Virus record (IMG/VR): IMGVR_UViG_3300009151_000417
Coordinates: 1 to 22,926 of that record
Direction: 5' to 3' (one strand)
Source: a virus
DNA: 22,926 nt
Part shown: positions 1-4,526 of the stretch, piece by piece
Layout: each line of letters begins with the position of its first letter
Position numbering within the stretch: the first letter of the stretch is position 1
Made by a program: the position numbers and the translations under genes
Notes under the pieces: generated by a model
Seen by the model: the letters and a program-made list of their open reading frames with translations, nothing else
Told to the model about the DNA's origin: nothing
The model's database searches: none

Positions 1-138
1 ATTCCTGTGCGCGACTTTGACTGGGAGGCTTATATTGATGGCTATGAGCCTGGCGATGCGCTGGGCCATGGCGCCACTGAAGAAGAGGCCATCGCCGATC
101 TATTGTCTATCATCACCCAACCCAAGGAATTATCATGA
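1..138 (+). CDS. C-terminal part of an unrecognised small protein (5' end outside window)
   Basis: Frame 1 is open from the window edge to a TGA at 136-138, giving 45 visible residues that end in ITQPKELS. The fragment is acidic (DFDWEAYIDGYEPGD, then ATEEEAIADLL) and its end looks helical. It shares an ATGA overlap with the next gene, so the two are probably translated together. The ATG-initiated frame at position 17 runs through this stretch in another register and is judged a shadow, because the downstream coupled gene starts only at 224. I do not recognise the family and propose no function. The coding call rests on the open frame and the coupling. Confidence 0.6.
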   Translation: MPVRDFDWEAYIDGYEPGDALGHGATEEEAIADLLSIITQPKELS

Positions 139-227
139 CCATCGAAGACCTCTGCATCGGCGTACTGGCAGGCGTCTTCGCGCTTGCAGTATACTTCATC
201 ACCATCTGCATGTTAGGACTAGAATGA
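135..227 (+). CDS. Very small single-span membrane protein (30 aa)
   Basis: ATG at 135 is preceded by AAGGA (124-128) with a 6-nt gap and overlaps the previous stop as ATGA. The 30-residue product starts MTIEDLCIGVLAG and is hydrophobic from about residue 7 to 28, enough for one membrane-spanning helix. The last bases again form an ATGA overlap with the following gene. Ribosome-binding site, coupling on both sides and a coherent membrane segment make it a probable real gene despite its size. Function is unknown; very small membrane proteins of early phage regions often act on host membrane processes, but nothing here points to a particular target. Confidence 0.55.
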   Translation: MTIEDLCIGVLAGVFALAVYFITICMLGLE

Positions 228-400
228 ACACTACTCACAACCCAGCGCATATGCAAGACTGGGAGCAAGCTTTTGACGACTGGGTTGTACTACTCAAGCG
301 CGCTAATGCTATGGAATTGTTGGATGACCCCAAGGCTATCTGGGACGAAGCTTGGCGCCAAGCTTGTATCATCAACGCTAAAATAGAAGCTACGCAATGA
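224..400 (+). CDS. Small hypothetical protein (58 aa)
   Basis: The start at 224 is chosen because it has AGGA at 215-218 and overlaps the preceding stop as ATGA; the longer in-frame start at 17 would cover two coupled upstream genes. The product begins MNTTHNPAHMQDWEQAFDDW. It is mostly amphipathic helix, rich in Trp and acidic residues (FDDWVVLLKRANAMELLDD, then IWDEAWRQACI), with no signal peptide or membrane segment. It ends in an ATGA overlap with the lipoprotein gene. No family was recognised. The soluble helical character and coupled early position suggest a small host-interaction protein, but this is inference only. Confidence 0.55.
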   Translation: MNTTHNPAHMQDWEQAFDDWVVLLKRANAMELLDDPKAIWDEAWRQACIINAKIEATQ

Positions 401-618
401 AGTACCTATACGCAATAGCCATTGCAGTGATGGCTCTCAGTGCTTGCAACGACGAGCATAAACCACCACCGTTGAAGGAAGGCTGGATACGCATTGATTG
501 GCCTGACTTTAATGCAACATATGTTGTGCCTATTGTGATGGATGACGGAACCAATTGCGTTGTAGCTGGTGGACGCTATGGGCAAGATATCTCCTGCGAC
601 TGGAGGAAGAAGAAATGA
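397..618 (+). CDS. Putative lipoprotein (73 aa)
   Basis: The product starts with a type II signal peptide: basic MK, a hydrophobic core (YLYAIAIAVMA) and the lipobox LSAC with Cys17 as the lipidation site. Residue 18 onward (NDEHKPPPLKEGWIRIDW) would lie on the periplasmic side of the inner membrane or on the inner face of the outer membrane. Asn-Asp directly after the Cys includes an Asp at +2 of the lipid-modified Cys counted as N18-D19, so sorting cannot be settled. Two further Cys (in GTNCVVAGG and DISCDW) could form a disulfide. The ORF is coupled by ATGA overlaps at both ends. Phage lipoproteins include superinfection-exclusion proteins and outer spanins; the early position favours the former, without proof. 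Confidence 0.7.
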   Translation: MKYLYAIAIAVMALSACNDEHKPPPLKEGWIRIDWPDFNATYVVPIVMDDGTNCVVAGGRYGQDISCDWRKKK

Positions 619-761
619 AAGCAGGACGAAAGCCAAACCCACCGAAGCCAGCGGAGCCTTGGTACACAGTGCTTGCAAGGGCGTTAAAGGCGTACAACTT
701 CCCTGCGACTGACGCAACCAAAGAAACTCAACCACAAACTGCATGGAGACATTTACTATGA
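615..761 (+). CDS. Small basic hypothetical protein (48 aa)
   Basis: ATG at 615 has a strong GGAGGA (602-607) seven bases upstream and overlaps the lipoprotein stop as ATGA. The start at 555 in the same frame is rejected because it lies deep inside the lipoprotein gene and lacks a binding site. The product begins MKAGRKPNPPKPAEPWYTVL, a basic Pro-rich tail followed by a short helix (LARALKAYNF). No family was recognised. It is coupled to the following gene by another ATGA overlap. It may be a small nucleic-acid or host-protein binder, but only its charge suggests this. Confidence 0.55.
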   Translation: MKAGRKPNPPKPAEPWYTVLARALKAYNFPATDATKETQPQTAWRHLL

Positions 762-1165
762 CAGGATTTGATAGCAAACGCAAAATCGCGCAGGACAGGC
801 TGGACGACGACGATGTTCAGGTTTACGCAAAGCCTAGGCTTGACCAAGGCCCAGACTACGAGCGCGGGTTTGTGGACGGGATGCTGCACCAGACGCAATC
901 CAGTGTTGACAAAGCAGTCAACCGGATGGCACATCCAGCGCAAGAGCCGGTGGACAATGATTTTTTTAAAGTTCTCTCAAGGAACAACCCAAGCCCAGAT
1001 CAACGCCCTACCTGCACAATTATTCATCCGCCAAAACCTGTTGGTCACTGGGTGTTATACCCCCAAGCGACTCCGTACACATCGTTTGCTATGTACCACA
1101 AGCCAACGGACAAACAGATTAAAAACACTGAGCAGCTACTTGGATGGGAATGGAGGGACGCATGA
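758..1165 (+). CDS. Conserved-looking phage hypothetical protein (135 aa)
   Basis: ATG at 758 has GGAGA (745-749) and forms an ATGA overlap; the ATG at 743 in the same frame lacks a binding site. The N-terminal half is acidic (RLDDDDVQVYAKPRLD) and carries YERGFVDGM...QSSVDKAVN, a pattern I associate with small phage proteins of unknown role. The C-terminal half ends KPTDKQIKNTEQLLGWEWRDA. A run of seven T at 961-967 lies mid-gene, phased as T_TTT_TTT, and a -1 slip there would meet TAA at once (967-969). Function is unknown. The second half could be checked for sequencing error at the homopolymer, though both halves read sensibly in one frame. Confidence 0.65.
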   Translation: MTGFDSKRKIAQDRLDDDDVQVYAKPRLDQGPDYERGFVDGMLHQTQSSVDKAVNRMAHPAQEPVDNDFFKVLSRNNPSPDQRPTCTIIHPPKPVGHWVLYPQATPYTSFAMYHKPTDKQIKNTEQLLGWEWRDA

Positions 1166-1383
1166 CTAGAGTACGAGTAAGAAACTGGGCCGAGGAAAGA
1201 CGTGCGCGGGAACTTCGCAAGCTGCTGGCCGAGATCGAACCACACCCCGTGAGCACAACGCCGCCGCCTACGCCGTCACCGGCCATGAGCCTGTGGGAGC
1301 ACCCCGAATACCGGCCAGAGCAGATGACATCCGGACGCCCCGGAGCCAACGACCATCAACACATCAAGAGTAAAAGATTTTAA
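1162..1383 (+). CDS. Small basic, Pro-rich hypothetical protein (73 aa)
   Basis: ATG at 1162 overlaps the previous stop as ATGA and has GGAGGGA at 1152-1158; the ATG at 1144 is less favoured. The product opens with a strongly basic helix (MTRVRVRNWAEERRARELRK) and then a Pro/Thr-rich stretch (STTPPPTPSPA), ending in KSKRF. Codons are GC-rich (many CTG, GAG, GCC, CGC), unlike the replication genes downstream. No family was recognised. The basic helix plus disordered linker could bind nucleic acid or an acidic host partner, but nothing specific is visible. Confidence 0.55.
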   Translation: MTRVRVRNWAEERRARELRKLLAEIEPHPVSTTPPPTPSPAMSLWEHPEYRPEQMTSGRPGANDHQHIKSKRF

Positions 1384-1384
1384 A

Positions 1385-1624
1385 ATGTTCAACGATTTGC
1401 AAAAACAAAGGCTGCGCAACCTGAGCCGCGTGATCACCGGCGACAAGAAGGACTACCCGGTGGCAGCCAACGCGCCGCTGGAGGCCTACATCAAGGAGCT
1501 GCGCGAGGAGTACCCTGAGTATTTCCTGACGCCCAAGGACCTGTCAGAGCGGGTGTTCATGGACCAAACGCGATCTGGAGCTTATACAAGCTATGTGCGC
1601 CCTCGCCGGAGTACGTATGCTTAA
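1385..1624 (+). CDS. Hypothetical protein (79 aa)
   Basis: The ORF starts one base after the previous TAA, without a clear Shine-Dalgarno, so re-initiation after the upstream gene is likely. The product begins MFNDLQKQRLRNLSRVITGD and contains a charged helical region (LEAYIKELREEYPEYF) followed by LTPKDLSERVFMD. It has no signal peptide, membrane span or Cys cluster. Codon choice is GC-rich, similar to the gene before it and different from the genes after about 1,760. The end overlaps the next small gene by 8 bp. No family was recognised. Confidence 0.6.
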   Translation: MFNDLQKQRLRNLSRVITGDKKDYPVAANAPLEAYIKELREEYPEYFLTPKDLSERVFMDQTRSGAYTSYVRPRRSTYA

Positions 1625-1763
1625 ACAAGTAAAACCGCCTTCTTCAGAGCCGCATTACTGGGTTTGTACGAAGTGCAATTGGGCTTGGCAAACATTGCAA
1701 GAAGCCAGTAAACACGCTTGCCGACAGGCGCAGACAACCACCATCAACGCAAAAGGAATGTAA
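1617..1763 (+). CDS. Small CxxC putative zinc-binding protein (48 aa)
   Basis: This gene is easily missed because it is short and overlaps the previous one by 8 bp. ATG at 1617 has GGAG (1608-1611) five bases upstream, and its stop forms TAATG with the next gene. The product MLKQVKPPSSEPHYWVCTKC continues to a HAC near residue 33-35, so Cys17, Cys20, His33 and Cys35 could ligate one zinc ion (C-x2-C-x12-H-x-C). It is basic overall. A single zinc knuckle of this kind could bind nucleic acid or a protein partner. The zinc call is inference from spacing only; residues may simply be incidental. Confidence 0.5.
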   Translation: MLKQVKPPSSEPHYWVCTKCNWAWQTLQEASKHACRQAQTTTINAKGM

Positions 1764-2074
1764 TGACCGATGACACCAAAGCCTACATTGGTGAGGCAAT
1801 TTTAAGCCCTGAAGAAACAAAAAAGCGCGTTAAAAAAGTCAAGGAAGGCGCTGATGCGCCATTGACTGACATGATCTACGGCGCAACGCCTTTAGCACGT
1901 GAGCTCGACACTGACGTGCTGCCACAAGCACAGTACAACTTCCAAGGCGAGCAGAACGCCTTGCAGCGCTTCATGAGCATGTATGAGCCTGGCGAGCTAG
2001 TCATGAGGCAGAACTTTAGGCGGCATGTCCTACAGATCTTGGAAGACTGGCGCCTTAAAGACGTGAAAAAGTAA
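1763..2074 (+). CDS. Hypothetical phage protein (103 aa)
   Basis: ATG at 1763 overlaps the preceding TAA as TAATG and has AAAGGA at 1752-1757; the ATG at 1718 in the same frame falls inside the previous gene. The product begins MTDDTKAYIGEAILSPEE and has a lysine-rich stretch (KKRVKKVKEG), a central acidic part (ELDTDVLPQAQYNFQGE) and a helical C-terminus (MRQNFRRHVLQILEDWRL). No known domain was recognised. It is the last gene of the coupled early run. The coding strand's final codons (GTGAAAAAG before TAA) form the first copy of a repeated element that continues into the intergenic region. Confidence 0.6.
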   Translation: MTDDTKAYIGEAILSPEETKKRVKKVKEGADAPLTDMIYGATPLARELDTDVLPQAQYNFQGEQNALQRFMSMYEPGELVMRQNFRRHVLQILEDWRLKDVKK

Positions 2075-2113
2075 ACTTTTTGCAACTTTTTTTCGAAAAT
2101 GTGAAAAAGTTGC
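2063..2113 (+). repeat. Cluster of four AAAAAGT/ACTTTTT elements with a 10-bp hairpin
   Basis: GTGAAAAAGT occurs twice as a direct repeat (2063-2072 and 2101-2110). ACTTTTT occurs twice between them (2075-2081 and 2085-2091). GCAACTTTTT (2082-2091) and AAAAAGTTGC (2104-2113) form a perfect 10-bp inverted repeat around a 12-nt loop. The first pair, 2066-2072 and 2075-2081, is a competing inverted repeat spanning the stop codon, with only 2 nt between its arms. The block sits between a stop codon and a TATAAT box. It could be an operator, a switch between alternative hairpins, or DNA unwinding/origin sequence; the sequence alone does not decide. Confidence 0.5.
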
Positions 2114-2124
2114 AGAAACAGCTG

Positions 2125-2130
2125 TATAAT
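2125..2130 (+). promoter_or_regulatory. Consensus -10 box (TATAAT) of a sigma70-type promoter
   Basis: TATAAT lies in the only sizeable non-coding gap of the left part (2075-2199), 70 bp before the DUF932 start. No convincing -35 box stands 16-18 bp upstream, where the sequence is AT-rich (TGAAAA). Activation by a phage factor, or recognition with a weak -35, is possible. Three other leader regions in the window carry the same hexamer. Confidence 0.45.
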
Positions 2131-2135
2131 TCAAC

Positions 2136-2149
2136 TGTAGGCAACTACA
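2136..2149 (+). promoter_or_regulatory. 5' leader hairpin with a GNRA tetraloop
   Basis: TGTAG (2136-2140), loop GCAA (2141-2144) and CTACA (2145-2149) form a 5-bp stem closed by a GNRA-class tetraloop. It begins about where transcription from the TATAAT at 2125 would start, so the mRNA would carry a hairpin at its 5' end. Such hairpins can protect transcripts from 5'-end-dependent decay; that role is inferred. Confidence 0.35.
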
Positions 2150-2177
2150 AACTGGTCCCTCTAACTTACTTGTTTAC

Positions 2178-2191
2178 TGTTTATTGAAAGG
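2178..2191 (+). promoter_or_regulatory. Leader motif TGTTTATTGAAAGG, copy 1
   Basis: This 14-bp sequence is identical at 3207-3220 and nearly so at 12510-12521 (TTATTGAAAAGG). In every case it follows a TATAAT box and ends in the Shine-Dalgarno of the next gene (GAAAGG, 8 nt before the DUF932 ATG here). It looks like a shared, duplicated leader that sets strong translation initiation. Confidence 0.55.
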
Positions 2192-2199
2192 CAATCATC

Positions 2200-3159
2200 A
2201 TGGCACACATGCTCGCAACTACCCTCACTGGCAAGTCCGCAATGGCTTACGTAGGTGATACCCCTTGGCACGGTCTAGGTCAAAAGCTAACCGCTGATTC
2301 TCCCATTGAAACCTGGGCCGAGGAGTCTGGCTTAGACTTCCAATTGGCAACTGCTGATGTGCAGTTTGCGCCTCCTGCTTCTGTGTGGAACGGCTTTAAG
2401 CCTCAGCACACAGCATTTCGTGGCAAGAAAGTCATGTACCGCACTGACAACGAGTTGCCTCTTGGTCTTGTATCTAGCCAGTACAAGATTGTGCAGCCTG
2501 TTGAAGTGCTGGAATTCTTTCGCGACATGGTTGGCAGCATTGCCCATCTGGAAACAGCCGGTGTGCTTCGCAACGGTGCCCACTACTGGGCCTTGGCACG
2601 GATGGATGGTGAGTTCAACCTGGCTGGCGATAAAGTCAACCAGTACCTGCTTCTAGCCTCATCTGCAGATGGTTCTTTAGCAACACAAGCACGGCTAACA
2701 TCTGTTCGCGTTGTATGCAACAACACGTTGCAACTTGCGCAAAAAGGCAAGGCTGAGGTTAGCGTCCGTCACAACTCGGTGTTTGACCCCGTCGCTGTTA
2801 AAACTGAGTTGGCCAATTTCAACGACGCATTCAAGGCCTTTGAGCATACCGCCAAGTTCTTGGCCGGTGTCAAAGTGTCCAGCATGCAAGCCCAGGCTGT
2901 ATTCACCAAGCTCCTTGGCGGTGACGATAAGAAACCTAGCCGCGCAGCACAACGTGCATTGGCATTGTTTGACGGCGCTGGCATTGGTGCTGATCTTGAA
3001 TCCGCCAAGGGCACAGCATGGGGCGCATTGAATGCAGTCACTCAGCTGATGGATTGGGAAACAGCCCGCACAGGTGATGCGCGGCTGGCCAACGCGTGGT
3101 TTGGCGGCGGCGTAGCTATCAAGCAACAAGCTGTTCAAGACCTGTTGGCCTTGGCATAA
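2200..3159 (+). CDS. DUF932 family phage/plasmid protein (319 aa)
   Basis: The sequence has the DUF932 hallmarks: GDTPWHGLGQ near residue 20, VSSQYKIVQPVEVLEFFRDM near 90, LRNGAHYWALARM near 125, and YLLLASSADGSLATQARLT followed by VRVVCNNTL near 150-175. Family members are common in phages and plasmids, often next to replication genes; their biochemical role is not established, and length around 300-350 aa is typical. ATG at 2200 has GAAAGG eight bases upstream in a conserved leader. It stands as its own transcription unit, with a TATAAT box before it and a terminator directly after it, which suggests strong separate expression. Confidence 0.85.
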   Translation: MAHMLATTLTGKSAMAYVGDTPWHGLGQKLTADSPIETWAEESGLDFQLATADVQFAPPASVWNGFKPQHTAFRGKKVMYRTDNELPLGLVSSQYKIVQPVEVLEFFRDMVGSIAHLETAGVLRNGAHYWALARMDGEFNLAGDKVNQYLLLASSADGSLATQARLTSVRVVCNNTLQLAQKGKAEVSVRHNSVFDPVAVKTELANFNDAFKAFEHTAKFLAGVKVSSMQAQAVFTKLLGGDDKKPSRAAQRALALFDGAGIGADLESAKGTAWGALNAVTQLMDWETARTGDARLANAWFGGGVAIKQQAVQDLLALA

Positions 3160-3162
3160 AGC

Positions 3163-3188
3163 GGTTGGGGCTTCGGCCCCACCCTTTT
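3163..3188 (+). terminator. Rho-independent terminator after the DUF932 gene
   Basis: TGGGGC (3166-3171), loop TTCG (3172-3175) and GCCCCA (3176-3181) form a 6-bp GC-rich stem with the extra-stable UUCG loop. One mismatch further out, two more G-C pairs (3163-3164 with 3183-3184) extend it. TTTT follows at 3185-3188. It ends only four bases before the next TATAAT box, so termination and re-initiation are back to back. Confidence 0.75.
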
Positions 3189-3192
3189 GTTG

Positions 3193-3198
3193 TATAAT
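3193..3198 (+). promoter_or_regulatory. Consensus -10 box (TATAAT) for the 3226-9393 operon
   Basis: TATAAT sits 4 nt after the terminator T-tract, framed by GTTG and CAAC. The -35 position would fall inside the terminator hairpin, where the sequence is GC-rich and does not match TTGACA. It precedes the first gene of the replication operon by 27 bp. Confidence 0.45.
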
Positions 3199-3206
3199 TG
3201 CAACAT

Positions 3207-3220
3207 TGTTTATTGAAAGG
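3207..3220 (+). promoter_or_regulatory. Leader motif TGTTTATTGAAAGG, copy 2
   Basis: Identical over 14 bp to the copy at 2178-2191. It provides GAAAGG five bases before the ATG at 3226. Together with the preceding TATAAT, it forms a compact promoter-leader unit. Confidence 0.55.
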
Positions 3221-3225
3221 TACCT

Positions 3226-3741
3226 ATGAATGTCTTCTATCTTCACGATTGCGCCGCTGTTGCTGCAGGCATGCATTGTGATAAGCACGTTGGCAAAATG
3301 CTCATTGAGTCAGCACAAATGCTGGCCACAGCGCACCACCAACATGGCAACGGCGCCAATGTAACCTACAAGCCTACTCACGTCAATCACCCAAGCAACA
3401 TCTGGGTGCGTTCTGGCAGGCTCCACTATGACTATGTTGTCGAGCTTGCCTTGGCCCTTGGCAGGCAGTTCTACGTCCGTTACGGCAAGCACCATAAAAC
3501 GCAAGGCATTGTCATTGCCGAGCTTATTAAAGCGCCTCCTGCAATGTACAAAATGCCTTTGCTTTGGCAGCCGCCGCCCCTGGCCATGCCTGATGAATAC
3601 AAGTCTTCCAACACCATCGAGTCTTACCGCCGCTTTTATGCTAGTAAAATCGAACGTATGCCAATGGTATACAACAAAGGCACTTCACTTCCACCCTATT
3701 GGCTGTCAGACATCTGGGCCAACAACCTGAAAGCAGCATAA
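3226..3741 (+). CDS. Conserved phage protein of unknown function (171 aa)
   Basis: The product starts MNVFYLHDCAAVAAGMHCDK and has the recurring phage pattern CDKHVGKMLIESAQML near residues 18-33, then KPTHVNHPSNIWV near 49-61, and HKTQ near 90. MPDEYK and SYRRFYASK follow in the C-terminal half. I recognise this as a family found in many phage genomes near replication genes but without a settled function. The conserved Cys, His and Asp residues could suggest metal binding or enzymatic activity. A Shine-Dalgarno (GAAAGG) fixes the start. It heads the replication operon and shares a TAATG overlap with the NTP pyrophosphatase gene. Confidence 0.7.
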   Translation: MNVFYLHDCAAVAAGMHCDKHVGKMLIESAQMLATAHHQHGNGANVTYKPTHVNHPSNIWVRSGRLHYDYVVELALALGRQFYVRYGKHHKTQGIVIAELIKAPPAMYKMPLLWQPPPLAMPDEYKSSNTIESYRRFYASKIERMPMVYNKGTSLPPYWLSDIWANNLKAA

Positions 3742-4142
3742 TGTACGATAAAGTCCGTGAGTTTAGGCAAAAGCTTCAATTGCCTATTGGCGAAATACCT
3801 GCACTAATCCGCAGCGATGAAAGCTCTTACTTTTCAAGATTCATTCTTGAAGAGCTTAGTGAATACATGCGTGCATGTGAGGAAGGCTCGTTGGTTGACG
3901 CTGCCGATGCGTTGGTAGATCTGGTTTATGTTACTCTAGGCTGTGCTCATGCAATGGGGCTACCTTTTGATGAGCTCTTTGACATCGTGCATGCAGCAAA
4001 CATGAAAAAGCAGCCTGCAAATGAGTTTGTTCGCAGCTTACGTGGCACACGCTATGACGTGGTTAAGCCTATGGGCTGGGTTCCGCCTGAAGAGGCCATG
4101 CAACGTGTCATCAACACGCATCTTATGAGGCATAACCCATGA
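3741..4142 (+). CDS. MazG/PRA-PH-like all-alpha NTP pyrophosphatase (133 aa)
   Basis: The protein matches the all-alpha NTP pyrophosphatase superfamily (MazG, phosphoribosyl-ATP pyrophosphohydrolase, dCTPase, dUTPase). It has a helix with E37-E38-L-S-E41 (ExxE metal site) and a second with D53-A-A-D56-A-L-V-D60, followed by a hydrophobic YVTLGCAHAMGLPFDELF. Near residues 84-90 comes HAANMKK, and VVKPMGWVPPEEA closes the domain. These enzymes cut (d)NTPs to the monophosphate plus pyrophosphate using Mg2+. The start at 3741 overlaps the previous stop (TAATG). Because the phage also encodes a dCMP-hydroxymethylase-like enzyme, a dCTP-hydrolysing role like T4 gp56 is attractive. Substrate cannot be read from sequence, and general house-cleaning of altered nucleotides is an alternative. 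Confidence 0.8.
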   Translation: MYDKVREFRQKLQLPIGEIPALIRSDESSYFSRFILEELSEYMRACEEGSLVDAADALVDLVYVTLGCAHAMGLPFDELFDIVHAANMKKQPANEFVRSLRGTRYDVVKPMGWVPPEEAMQRVINTHLMRHNP

Positions 4143-4510
4143 ACATCAAAGACCTAATTGACGAATTCGTTTCTGTCAAAGGCAAACGTGAAGCGCTAAC
4201 TACCGAGGCTTCAGCACTTACAAAGAAGCTTGCAGTCATTGAGGCAGACATCATGGAGCAAATGGCTACGCAAGGCATCTCCAAAGCTGGCTCAGACAAA
4301 GCATCATGCACAATGAAAGAAGTGTCCAATCCAACCATTACTGATTGGCAAGCTTTTTACGCATACGTAGCAGATACAAAGCAATTTGAGCTGCTGCACA
4401 AAAGATTGTCCTCCACGATTTTCCGCGAACGTTGGGAAGCCGGGGAGACAATACCGGGGACTTTGGCTACAAAGTCTTTTGAACTGACCGTTTATCGCAA
4501 AAACTCGTAA
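4139..4510 (+). CDS. Conserved helical phage protein (123 aa), unknown function
   Basis: The N-terminal part (residues about 1-45) is a helical, probably coiled-coil segment (LIDEFVSVKGKREALTTEAS, then KLAVIEADIMEQM). It is followed by a more globular part with WQAFYAYVADTKQFELLHKR near residues 68-87 and RERWEAGETIPG near 94-105. I have seen this architecture in proteins encoded beside phage replication genes, but it has no assigned activity. ATG at 4139 forms ATGA with the pyrophosphatase stop and has GAGG at 4127-4130. Its position directly before a candidate single-strand-binding protein and the polymerase suggests a replication accessory role. Confidence 0.65.
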   Translation: MNIKDLIDEFVSVKGKREALTTEASALTKKLAVIEADIMEQMATQGISKAGSDKASCTMKEVSNPTITDWQAFYAYVADTKQFELLHKRLSSTIFRERWEAGETIPGTLATKSFELTVYRKNS

Positions 4511-4526
4511 CTTGTTAAGGACTATC

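Noticed and set aside
17-223. N-terminal extension of the gene at 224
   Set aside because: It would overlap two coupled genes, lacks a binding site and encodes a basic His/Arg-rich tail typical of a shadow frame.
2695-3288. 197-residue open frame on the minus strand
   Set aside because: It is antisense to the DUF932 gene and the start of the next gene, and covers a terminator and promoter; the product has no recognisable domain. The plus-strand frame has a clear family match.
3226-3741. T4 endonuclease V-like (pyrimidine dimer glycosylase)
   Set aside because: The N-terminal active-site sequence and His-rich layout expected for that family were not seen; only a conserved phage pattern could be supported.
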